NCBI GenBank assembly: GCA_027058255.1
Contig: JALUTE010000313.1
Location: 1-10,743 of the forward strand
Length of the DNA stretch: 10,743 nt
Direction: 5' to 3'
From: Methyloligella sp.
GTDB lineage: Bacteria; Pseudomonadota; Alphaproteobacteria; Rhizobiales; JALUTE01
This document shows, piece after piece, positions 1 to 6,457 of the stretch; within the stretch, counting starts at the first letter, position 1, and each line of letters opens with the position of its first letter. The notes under the pieces were generated by a model that was not told the origin of the DNA, ran no database searches, and was given only the letters and a program-made list of their open reading frames with translations. Both the position numbers and the translations under genes were made by a program.

Positions 1-703
1 CACCCAGCACGTTCTCGGCCGGCACCTCGCAATCCTCGAAGACGAGCTCACACGTGTCCGAGCCGCGCATGCCGAGCTTGTCCAGCTTCTGCGCCGTGGA
101 GAAGCCCGCAAAGCCCTTCTCGACAATGAAGGCGGTGATGCCGCGCGGGCCCGCATCCGGGTCCGTCCTCGCATAGAGCACGAGCACGTCGGCCTCGGGG
201 CCGTTGGTGATCCACATCTTGGTGCCGTTGAGAATGTAGCGATCGCCGCGCTTCTCGGCCCGAAGGCGCATGGAGACCACGTCCGAGCCAGCACCGGGCT
301 CGGACATGGCGAGCGCGCCCACATGCTCGCCCGAGATGAGCCTCGGCAGATAGCGCCGCTTCTGCGCCTCGGTTCCGTTGCGCCGGATCTGATTGACACA
401 GAGATTGGAATGGGCGCCGTAAGACAGGCCCACCGAGGCCGAGCCGCGGCTCACCTCCTCCATGGCCACGCAATGGGCGAGATAGCCGAGCCCCGACCCG
501 CCGTGGTCCTCCTCGACCGTGATGCCGTGCAGGCCCAGCGCCCCCATTTTCGGCCAGAGCTGGCGCGGGAAGGTGTTGGTGCGATCGATCTCCTTGGCGA
601 GCGGCGCGATCTCGTCGCGCGTGAAGGCGCGCACGCTCGCCCGCAGCATGTCCACGCTCTCGCCAAGGCCGAAATCGAGGCTCCGCCAGTCATTGCCGCT
701 CAT
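1..703 (-). CDS. ivd: Isovaleryl-CoA dehydrogenase, N-terminal part (runs off left edge)
   Basis: This flavoprotein oxidises isovaleryl-CoA to 3-methylcrotonyl-CoA in leucine catabolism, passing electrons to electron-transfer flavoprotein; bacterial homologues are also called liuA. The window holds residues 1-234 of an expected ~390, and the C-terminal half lies beyond base 1. Visible features are the acyl-CoA dehydrogenase N-terminal helical domain, then GLSYGAHSNLCVNQIRRNG (about 92-110), typical of the isovaleryl branch. The acyl-CoA dehydrogenase signature LAMSEPGAGSDVVSM follows at about 131-145, then MWITNGPEADVLVLYA at about 163-178. The start is ATG at 703, read leftwards, giving MSGNDWRSLDFG; AGGGAG lies about 10 nt upstream. 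The catalytic glutamate lies in the missing half. The gene is divergent from the coiled-coil protein gene at 824. The family call is firm. The substrate (isovaleryl rather than another short branched acyl-CoA) is inferred from the motifs. Confidence 0.93.
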   Translation of the reverse strand, partial: MSGNDWRSLDFGLGESVDMLRASVRAFTRDEIAPLAKEIDRTNTFPRQLWPKMGALGLHGITVEEDHGGSGLGYLAHCVAMEEVSRGSASVGLSYGAHSNLCVNQIRRNGTEAQKRRYLPRLISGEHVGALAMSEPGAGSDVVSMRLRAEKRGDRYILNGTKMWITNGPEADVLVLYARTDPDAGPRGITAFIVEKGFAGFSTAQKLDKLGMRGSDTCELVFEDCEVPAENVLG

Positions 704-823
704 GATCTTGCCCACTCCCTTGCCGATTGCCGCCTGCCGAGCGCCCCCGGCCGATTGCCCCGCAGATCACAGATCATTGAAACGCCCGATTCCCTCTCTA
801 CCTATAGGGGCGGGAGGTGGCCC
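704..823. promoter_or_regulatory. Divergent intergenic region with 10-bp direct repeat
   Basis: These 120 bp separate two divergent genes, so they should hold both promoters. GCCGATTGCC occurs twice, at 722-731 and 750-759, 28 bp apart start to start. AGATCA also occurs twice, at 764-769 and 771-776. A TTGAAA at 777-782 resembles a -35 box for the rightward gene, but no good -10 box sits 16-18 bp further on; the nearest candidate, TATAGG at 803-808, is too far. Role as operators is inference only. Confidence 0.4.
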
Positions 824-2104
824 ATGTTGCATATCAGACACCGGCTCGTCGCTCTGGCTGGCGCGCTGGCGCTCGCCGGAGGGCTCGCTCTCGCACCGCA
901 GGCCACCTTCGCGAAAGAGGCCGCCGCGGGCAAGAGCGGCGAAAGTGCAAAGACCGCCGAGGTGGCGAAACCCGCGCCTGCGCCCGATCCGCGCGCCGGC
1001 GACAAGGCCTTCGAGCAGGCCCGAAAGCTGCTGAAGGCCATTGACGGGCTGCTGGAGGAGACGGCCAAGGAGCGCTACGATGCCCGCCGGCTTCCCAGCA
1101 AGGACGAGTTCCTCGTCACCCCCATCTGGACCGAGACCCGCGAGGACCGCCAGGACCGGATTCGCGAGCTTCTCGATGCGGTGCTCGGGATCGTCACGGA
1201 CGTTCCCATCGTACGCATGCAGAAGGCAATGGAGGCGCGCCGCAAGGCCATCTCCGAGCTCAAGGACGACATCGCCCGGCTGCACGAGAAGAAGCTGACC
1301 GCGCCCAAGGATGGCCTTCTGCCGGGCATTCTCACCGACACGGTCGAGAGCCTCGACGAGAAGATCAAGGACCTGGAGAAGCGCATCGCGGAGAACCGGG
1401 CCGAGATCGAGAAGGCCAAGGTCGAGATCCACGGAGCGCTTGCGAAATCAGGCATCGAGATGCCGCGCGAGCAGCTCGACCTCCTTCTCGACAGCGTGCT
1501 CTCGGACGATCTCATCAAGCTCGTCGCCACGTTCAACGGCGCGCGCATCATCGACGAGCAGCTCGCGGCCATGCTGGAGGCGACCGGCGACAATCTCAAT
1601 GCCGCGCGCAAATATTTTGCCATGCACGCCGCGCTCTTCGCCATGATCGTGCATGCCCAGGGGTTGCTCATCGAGAAGATCGACACGGTCTACATGCCCC
1701 GCATGGCGGCCATCGAGCGCGACATCGCCAAGGCCCGGCGCGAGACCAAGCGGCTTCTGCGCGGCCCCAATCGCGAGGACCAGCGCCGCGCGCTCCGGGC
1801 CAATCTCAAGAGCCAGGACTTCGCCCGCCGGGTGGCGCAGTACTACCGCAACTACCTCCTGAAGCAGCGCGAGCAGATCGCCCGGGCCCGCGCCAAGACC
1901 ATCCGCGACCTGCGCATCGCCGACAACACCTACGAGACGGTGGAGGCTAGCTTCGAGCTCAGGGCGCTGATCCGCGATGCCACGGCCGCCTTCAAGGCCT
2001 TGCAGACCCTCGAGACGCCCGGCTTCGACCAGATCTTCAAGAACAAGGAGCTTCGGCGCGAGTTCGAGAACCTGACGCGCAAGCTGGACGTTCCCACCTC
2101 CTGA
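824..2104 (+). CDS. Exported coiled-coil protein of unknown function
   Basis: I do not recognise this 426-residue protein as a named family. The start is ATG 824, preceded by GGGAGG at 812-817 with 6 nt spacing; the open frame extends upstream to 323 but only in antisense to the ivd gene. Residues 1-30 form a clear Sec signal peptide: a basic n-region (HIRHR), a hydrophobic core (LVALAGALALAGGLALA) and probable cleavage after QATFA. A low-complexity Ala/Lys/Pro linker follows to about residue 50. The rest is strongly charged and helical, with heptad-like stretches at about 132-157 (MEARRKAISELKDDIARL) and 172-203 (ESLDEKIKDLEKRIAENRAE). A more hydrophobic helix lies at about 263-283, around FAMHAALFAMIVHAQGLL. 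There is no cysteine, no catalytic motif and no C-terminal anchor. It is probably a periplasmic coiled-coil or scaffold protein. The gene is complete and transcribed towards hemA, 233 bp away. Confidence 0.85.
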   Translation: MLHIRHRLVALAGALALAGGLALAPQATFAKEAAAGKSGESAKTAEVAKPAPAPDPRAGDKAFEQARKLLKAIDGLLEETAKERYDARRLPSKDEFLVTPIWTETREDRQDRIRELLDAVLGIVTDVPIVRMQKAMEARRKAISELKDDIARLHEKKLTAPKDGLLPGILTDTVESLDEKIKDLEKRIAENRAEIEKAKVEIHGALAKSGIEMPREQLDLLLDSVLSDDLIKLVATFNGARIIDEQLAAMLEATGDNLNAARKYFAMHAALFAMIVHAQGLLIEKIDTVYMPRMAAIERDIAKARRETKRLLRGPNREDQRRALRANLKSQDFARRVAQYYRNYLLKQREQIARARAKTIRDLRIADNTYETVEASFELRALIRDATAAFKALQTLETPGFDQIFKNKELRREFENLTRKLDVPTS

Positions 2105-2337
2105 GCCTGCCGCGCGGCACCGTGGCGCCGGGCGCGGCGCGTGCGACAACCCGCGTGCGCATCTTTTTCCATTTTTACCGTATAATCCCTTGCGAAGCCC
2201 GTGAGGCGGGCGCCATGTTGCAGACGGCATGATGCCATGTCATGCTCGATCCACGGCCTTGGCAATGACCGGAGCCGGATCGAGGCGTCGATCGGGGATG
2301 GGGGTATGGCCGCAGGTTGATGAGTGAGGGTCTTTCC
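2105..2337 (+). promoter_or_regulatory. Leader and probable promoter region of hemA
   Basis: This spacer has no convincing gene. A perfect TATAAT lies at 2181-2186, just after a T-rich tract (2163-2177) that stands out from the GC-rich surroundings, but no good -35 box is seen 16-19 bp upstream. If it is the -10 box, the 5' leader is about 145 nt. The leader holds two inverted repeats: GCATGA-N7-TCATGC (2227-2245) and GATCGA-GGCG-TCGATC (2278-2293), the latter about 32 nt before the Shine-Dalgarno. A perfect 12-bp palindrome TGCCGCGCGGCA (2108-2119) sits right after the preceding stop codon and may help end that transcript. No FNR-type TTGAT-N4-ATCAA box was found. Confidence 0.45.
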
Positions 2338-3549
2338 ATGGACTATGCCAAGACGTTCGCCGAGGCGCTGAGGGCCTTGAAGGAGGAAGGCAATTACCGC
2401 GTCTTCGCCGACATCCGTCGCGAGCGTGGTCGCTTTCCGCTCGCCCGCCTCTATTCCGGCAGCACCGTCAAGGAGATCCGGGTCTGGTGCTCCAATGACT
2501 ATCTCGGCATGGGCCAGAATCCGAAGGTGCTCGAGGCCATGCACCGGGCCATAGACGAGGCCGGCGCGGGCTCGGGCGGAACCCGAAACATCTCCGGAAC
2601 CACCCATTATCACGTGGAGCTCGAGGCCGAGCTCGCCGATCTGCATGGCAAGGAGGCGGCGCTCCTGTTCACCTCCGCCTATGTGGCGAACGATTCCACG
2701 CTCAGCACCCTGCAGAAGCTCCTGCCCGGCTGCGTGATCTTCTCGGACCAGAAGAACCATGCCTCCATGATCGCCGGCATCCGCCATGGCGGCGGGCCGA
2801 AGCGCATCTGGCCCAACAACGATATCGATGCCCTCGAGGCGCTCCTCAAGGAGTATGACCGCGATACGCCCAAGGTGATCGCCTTCGAGTCCGTCTACTC
2901 CATGGACGGCTTCATCGCTCCCATCGCCAGGATCTGCGATTTGGCGGAGAAGTACAACGCGCTGACCTATCTCGACGAGGTGCATGCGGTCGGCATGTAC
3001 GGCCCGCGTGGCGGCGGCATCTCCGAGCGTGACGGCGTCGCTGACCGGGTCGACATCATCAACGGGACGCTGGCCAAGGCCTATGGCGTCATGGGCGGCT
3101 ACATCGCGGCAAATGCCGACATTTGCGATGCCATCCGCTCCTATGCGCCGGGCTTCATCTTCACCACCTCCGTTGCGCCCGCCATTGCGGCCGGCGCGCT
3201 CGCCAGCGTGCGGCACCTGAAAGAGAGCAGCGCCGAGCGCGAGGCCCAGCAGGAGCGCGCCCGCACCCTGAAGGAGCGCCTCACACGCTCGGGCCTGCCG
3301 GTGCTCGACAATCCGAGCCACATCGTGCCCGTCATCGTCGGCGATCCGGTGCGCTGCAAGCGGCTTACCGACGCGCTGATGGACCGCTACGGCATCTATG
3401 TCCAGCCCATCAACTATCCGACCGTGCCGCGCGGCACCGAGCGCATCCGCCTCACCCCCGGCCCGCTGCATACGGACGATGAGATGGACTATCTGGTCGA
3501 GGCGCTGAATACGCTCTGGGGCGAGATGAACCTCCAGCGCGCCGCCTGA
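2338..3549 (+). CDS. hemA: 5-aminolevulinate synthase
   Basis: This cytosolic PLP enzyme condenses glycine with succinyl-CoA to 5-aminolevulinate, the first committed step of haem (and any bacteriochlorophyll or cobalamin) synthesis by the Shemin route typical of alphaproteobacteria. The 403-residue length matches the family. Motifs in order are WCSNDYLGMGQ (50-60), GSGGTRNISGTTHYH, LLFTSAYVANDSTL, DQKNHASMIAGIRHGG, FESVYSMDGF and YLDEVHAVGMYG, with D213 and H216 as PLP contacts. NGTLAKAYGVMGGY follows, with K247 the Schiff-base lysine. ATG 2338 is chosen because MDYAKTFAEAL matches the usual N-terminus and GAGGG sits at 2326-2330 with 7 nt spacing; ATG 2320 and TTG 2317 are alternative in-frame starts with weaker support. 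No cysteine-proline haem regulatory motif is seen at the N-terminus. It appears to be transcribed alone. The call is firm. Confidence 0.97.
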   Translation: MDYAKTFAEALRALKEEGNYRVFADIRRERGRFPLARLYSGSTVKEIRVWCSNDYLGMGQNPKVLEAMHRAIDEAGAGSGGTRNISGTTHYHVELEAELADLHGKEAALLFTSAYVANDSTLSTLQKLLPGCVIFSDQKNHASMIAGIRHGGGPKRIWPNNDIDALEALLKEYDRDTPKVIAFESVYSMDGFIAPIARICDLAEKYNALTYLDEVHAVGMYGPRGGGISERDGVADRVDIINGTLAKAYGVMGGYIAANADICDAIRSYAPGFIFTTSVAPAIAAGALASVRHLKESSAEREAQQERARTLKERLTRSGLPVLDNPSHIVPVIVGDPVRCKRLTDALMDRYGIYVQPINYPTVPRGTERIRLTPGPLHTDDEMDYLVEALNTLWGEMNLQRAA

Positions 3550-3582
3550 CCGCCCAAGGGAGCGAAACGCGGGCCTCGGACA

Positions 3583-3821
3583 ATGGCCGTCGATTACAGG
3601 ACCGGACCATCATCGCGATCGATCCAAGAAGGCGGCGGGGCAAGCCCTGCATCCGTCAGCTTCGGATCACGGCTTACGATGTCCTGGATTGTCTGGCAGG
3701 CGGAATGAGCGGGGATGAAATCCCCGCCGGTTTCCCCGAGCTTGCGCGAGACGATATTCACGCTCGCCTGGCCTTTGCAGCAGATCGGGAACGGCGTCTC
3801 GTCGGGCCAAGAGAGGCATGA
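3583..3821 (+). pseudogene. DUF433-type antitoxin, frameshifted by a 5-bp duplication
   Basis: This is a broken gene for a DUF433 (COG2442) antitoxin-like protein. Reading from ATG 3583 gives MAVDYRT. GGACC is then repeated in tandem (3599-3603 and 3604-3608), which shifts the frame and gives a stop at 3706-3708 after 41 codons. Removing one copy restores a 77-codon frame reading MAVDYRTIIAID, then RGKPCIRQLRITAYDVLD, GMSGDEI, FPELARDDIHARLAFAADRE and RRLVGPREA. That is the full DUF433 pattern (GKPCIRG-RIT-DVL, EI--FP-L---DI-A-L-FAADRE). From 3609 the frame is open to TGA 3819-3821, which overlaps the next ATG as ATGA. An internal ATG at 3705 could only make a 38-residue fragment. An AAGGGAG at 3556-3562 is rather far upstream for the start. 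A sequencing error is the alternative to true decay. The family call rests on remembered motifs and context. Confidence 0.8.
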
Positions 3822-3988
3822 GACTGCTTTTCGACGAGACCCTATCTCGTCGCCTCTGTCAGGCACTCGATGGCATATTTCCATTCTCGCCATGTCGCAC
3901 TGCCCGACCTTCAAGCACCAGCGACCTCGGGTCGAGTCTCAGTTTGAATCTTTGGGCGCGCTATCCCATTCGCGTCTACCGCGCGTGA
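3818..3988 (+). pseudogene. DUF5615 (PIN-like) toxin remnant
   Basis: The frame from ATG 3818, which overlaps the antitoxin stop by ATGA, begins MRLLFDETLSRRLCQAL and continues DGIFPFS. This matches the N-terminus of DUF5615/COG4634 PIN-like nucleases (MRLLFDENLS-RLV--L-D-FP-S-HV), which usually sit directly downstream of DUF433 genes. The acidic FDE motif is present, with Asn of DEN changed to Thr. The frame stops at 3986-3988 after 56 codons, about half the family's usual ~110. From about 3891 the +1 frame reads HVALPDLQAPATS, which fits the next part of the family better, and the first frame then gives SDL and LNLWARY. At least one frameshift therefore seems to have followed the FP motif. 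The catalytic C-terminal half is absent, so no active nuclease is expected. Together with the broken antitoxin this is a dead toxin-antitoxin module. Confidence 0.68.
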
Positions 3989-4016
3989 CGCGGCGATCCG
4001 GGGCGGCCGGCCCAGC

Positions 4017-4039
4017 GCCGGTCGGGGTTTGTCAACCCG
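4017..4039 (+). repeat. Hairpin repeat, copy 1
   Basis: The unit begins GCCGGTCGGGG and ends in a small hairpin: GGGTT (4025-4029), loop TGTC, AACCC (4034-4038). A closely similar unit lies at 4146-4167. The two differ by one length change and by a T-A to C-G change in the stem that keeps the pairing. Confidence 0.5.
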
Positions 4040-4145
4040 GATCGGAAGGTTCAGGCCAGCCTCTGTGCAAGGCGCCAGGGCCGGCATGAACGGTAGGGGC
4101 GGGCCCGCAAACCCCGGCCCGCAAGGGCGCGGGGGGCAACGCTCC

Positions 4146-4167
4146 GCCGGTCGGGGCTGTCAGCCCG
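4146..4167 (+). repeat. Hairpin repeat, copy 2
   Basis: This second unit shares GCCGGTCGGGG with copy 1 and forms GGGCT (4154-4158), loop GTC, AGCCC (4162-4166). The same overall shape and the compensated stem base pair suggest a short dispersed palindromic element or a structured transcript rather than chance, but two copies are too few to be sure. Confidence 0.5.
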
Positions 4168-4328
4168 CGCCGCGCCCGCCGCGCTCTCGCGCCCTATGCG
4201 CATCTTCTGCGTCTTCTTCCCTCGAAGGGCTTGCCTTGCCCGGCGCCGGTTGACACCATGGCGATCGTGCGCCCGCGCGCCCCGGTGCGATCGGGCATTG
4301 GTCCGGCAAGAGCGACAAGGAGGACGAT

Positions 4329-6377
4329 ATGGGGCAGTCTGACGGCTCGGGTGGCCAAACCGCCCGCTGCATCGCATTGGTTGGTCCCTATTTGAGCGGC
4401 AAGACCACCTTGCTCGAGGCCATACTTGCCCGCACGGGCGCCATTCCCCGCCAAGGCTCCATCTCTGCCGGCAACACGGTGGGCGACGGGGCGCCCGAGG
4501 CGCGCGCCCACGGCATGAGCGTGGAGATGAACGTGGCCGAGACCGAGTTTCTCGGCGACAAGTACGTCTTTCTGGACTGTCCGGGCTCCATCGAGTTCCA
4601 GAACGAGGCCGTGGCCGCCCTCACGGGCGTCGATGCGGCGGTGGTGGTGTGCGAGCCGGACGAGAAGAAGGTGCCCGCGCTCCAGCTCATCCTCAAGCAG
4701 CTCGAGGATCGCGGCATCCCCCACTTCCTGTTCCTCAACAAGATCGACAAGGCGGAGGGGCGCGTGCGCGACATCCTCCCTGTTCTCCAGCCTGCGAGCG
4801 CGGTGCCCCTCGTGCTCAGGCAGATTCCCATCTGGGAGAAGGACATCGTCACGGGCTTCGTCGATCTCGCCCTCGAGCGCGCCTATCTCTATCGCGAGCA
4901 TGCGCCGAGCGAGGTGATCGAGCGGCCCGAGGCACTCGCCGATCGCGAGGCGGAGGCCCGCTTCTCCATGCTGGAGAAGCTCGCGGATTATGACGACGAG
5001 CTGATGGAGCAGCTTCTCGAGGACATCGAGCCGCCCAAGGACAAGGTGTTCGAGGATCTTGCCGCCGAGCTGCGCGAGGGCGTGATCTGCCCGGTGCTGC
5101 TGGGCTCGGCGGAGCATGGCCAGGGCATCTTGCGGCTGATGAAGGCGCTCCGGCACGAGGCGCCGACCGTCGAGCGCACCGCCGCGCGCCTTGGCGTCGA
5201 TGCCGGCAAGGACGTGGCCCAGGTGCTCAAGACCCTGCACACGGCCCATGCGGGCAAGCTCTCTCTCGTTCGGGTCCTCTCGGGGCAATTCGCGGACGGC
5301 GCCACGGTTTTCGGCCCCGATGGCGATGCACGCATCTCCGGCATCGTCTCACTGTCGGGCCAGGATGTGGTCAAGCGCGGCACGGCCGGGGCCGGAGAGA
5401 CGGTCGCGCTCGGCCGGCTCGATCCCATCCAGACCGGCCAGACCATCACCACGGACAAGGCGGGTGTCGAGCAGATCGCGCCGCCGCCCCCGCCGCGCCC
5501 GGTCTATGGCCTCGCCATCTCCGCCAAGGAGCGCAAGGACGAGGTCAAGCTCACGACCTCGCTCGCCAAGATCATCGAGGAGGACCCCTCCCTTTCCCTG
5601 GTGCAGGATCAGGACCTCGGCGAGATGGTGCTCTGGGGCCAGGGCGAGATGCATCTGCGCGTGGCGCTCGAGCGGCTGAAGCGAAAATACGGCATCGAGG
5701 CCGGGACGCGTCCGCGGCAGATCCCCTACAAGGAGACCATCCGCAAGCCGGTGGAGGTGCGCGGCCGGCACAAGAAGCAGTCCGGCGGGCATGGCCAGTT
5801 CGGCGACGTGGTCATCGACATCAAGCCCCTGCCGCGCGGCAGCGGGTTCGCGTTCACGGACACCATTTCCGGCGGCGTGGTGCCGAAGCAGTACATCCCC
5901 TCCGTCGAGGCCGGCGTGAAGGAGTACATGACGTCGGGGCCGCTCGGCTTCCAGGTGGTCGATATCGCCGTCACGCTGAAGGACGGCTCCTATCACAGCG
6001 TCGACTCCTCCGACCAGGCCTTCAAGATGGCGGGGCGGCTCGCCATGTCCGAGGGCCTGCCGCAATGCTCGCCCGTCCTGCTCGAGCCGATCATGGCGGT
6101 GGAGATCGCCGTGCCCTCGGATGCCACGGCGAAGGTGAACGGCATCATCTCGTCGCGGCGCGGCCAGATCCTCGGCTTCGATGCCCGCCCGGGCTGGCCC
6201 GGCTGGGATCTGGTGCAGGCGCACATTCCCGAGGCCGAGATCGCCGATCTCATCATCGAGCTGCGCTCGGCGACGGCGGGGGTCGGCAGCTTCACCGCCA
6301 CGTTCGACCATCTGGCGGAGCTCACCGGCAAGCTCGCCGAGGAGGTCCTGAAAAGCCACGACAAACAGGCGGCCTGA
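4329..6377 (+). CDS. EF-G-like translational GTPase (EF-G paralogue)
   Basis: This 682-residue protein has the full EF-G layout. The G domain has P-loop GPYLSGKT (19-26), a switch I remnant AHGMSVEMNVAET, G3 DCPGS (83-87), G4 NKID (137-140) and G5 GSA (259-261). Domain II follows at about 300-380, then domain III with LSLVQDQDLGEMVLWGQGEM. Domain IV has KKQSGGHGQFGD and GSYHSVDSSDQAFKMA, and domain V has RRGQILGFDAR. The histidine of the usual DTPGH motif, which drives GTP hydrolysis in EF-G and EF-Tu, is serine here (S87), while the domain IV tip histidine (H556) is kept. The P-loop also differs from the usual AHIDAGKT. It is thus a divergent paralogue, not the main EF-G; its role (translocation, recycling or a stress function) is unknown. 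ATG 4329 has Shine-Dalgarno AAGGAGGA 4 nt upstream. It may be cotranscribed with the VOC gene 80 bp downstream. Confidence 0.93.
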   Translation: MGQSDGSGGQTARCIALVGPYLSGKTTLLEAILARTGAIPRQGSISAGNTVGDGAPEARAHGMSVEMNVAETEFLGDKYVFLDCPGSIEFQNEAVAALTGVDAAVVVCEPDEKKVPALQLILKQLEDRGIPHFLFLNKIDKAEGRVRDILPVLQPASAVPLVLRQIPIWEKDIVTGFVDLALERAYLYREHAPSEVIERPEALADREAEARFSMLEKLADYDDELMEQLLEDIEPPKDKVFEDLAAELREGVICPVLLGSAEHGQGILRLMKALRHEAPTVERTAARLGVDAGKDVAQVLKTLHTAHAGKLSLVRVLSGQFADGATVFGPDGDARISGIVSLSGQDVVKRGTAGAGETVALGRLDPIQTGQTITTDKAGVEQIAPPPPPRPVYGLAISAKERKDEVKLTTSLAKIIEEDPSLSLVQDQDLGEMVLWGQGEMHLRVALERLKRKYGIEAGTRPRQIPYKETIRKPVEVRGRHKKQSGGHGQFGDVVIDIKPLPRGSGFAFTDTISGGVVPKQYIPSVEAGVKEYMTSGPLGFQVVDIAVTLKDGSYHSVDSSDQAFKMAGRLAMSEGLPQCSPVLLEPIMAVEIAVPSDATAKVNGIISSRRGQILGFDARPGWPGWDLVQAHIPEAEIADLIIELRSATAGVGSFTATFDHLAELTGKLAEEVLKSHDKQAA

Positions 6378-6380
6378 GCA

Positions 6381-6404
6381 GGGCCACCCTCCCGCGTGGC
6401 GCCC
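6381..6404 (+). terminator. Hairpin after the EF-G-like gene
   Basis: GGGCCAC (6381-6387) pairs with GTGGC (6396-6400) and CCC (6402-6404), with one bulged G and an 8-nt loop. It starts 3 nt after the stop codon. There is no proper U-run behind it (GCCATCCTTG), so it could be a weak terminator, an mRNA-stabilising stem, or neither. Confidence 0.3.
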
Positions 6405-6457
6405 GCCATCCTTGTTCTGTGGGGGCGACGCGCGCTACGAGCGAGGAGACCGCACCT

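Larger units (their letters stand above)
3989..4328 (+). other. GC-rich spacer upstream of the EF-G-like gene
   Basis: No gene is supported in these 340 bp on either strand. It holds part of a duplicated hairpin motif (4017-4039 and 4146-4167), a GGCCCGCAA direct repeat near 4105-4130, and two copies of GCGATCG (4261-4267 and 4287-4293). A TTGACA at 4250-4255 is a perfect -35 match but is followed by GC-rich sequence with no -10 box, so a promoter here is only possible. The end carries the strong Shine-Dalgarno AAGGAGGA at 4317-4324 serving the next gene. Confidence 0.5.

Noticed and set aside
323..823. Upstream extension of the coiled-coil protein frame
   Set aside because: It runs antisense through the ivd gene. 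The signal peptide and Shine-Dalgarno place the start at 824.
3709..3727. Perfect 8-bp hairpin GCGGGGAT-GAA-ATCCCCGC
   Set aside because: It lies inside the antitoxin coding frame (SGDEIPA) and has no T-run, so it is not counted as a terminator or RNA element.
3594..3914. 106-codon open frame on the minus strand
   Set aside because: It is the antisense shadow of the DUF433 and DUF5615 remnants, whose plus-strand translations match known family motifs.
3715..4089. 124-codon open frame on the plus strand
   Set aside because: It is out of frame with the DUF433 remnant, crosses into the spacer, and shows no family motif.
4250..4278. TTGACA as a promoter for the EF-G-like gene
   Set aside because: The sequence 16-18 bp downstream is entirely GC-rich with no -10-like hexamer, so it was not listed as a promoter.
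4194..6359. Long minus-strand frames opposite the EF-G-like gene (4194-5288 and 5349-6359)
   Set aside because: They are GC-codon-bias shadows of a gene with clear EF-G motifs, and their own translations are Leu/Arg/His-rich without domains.
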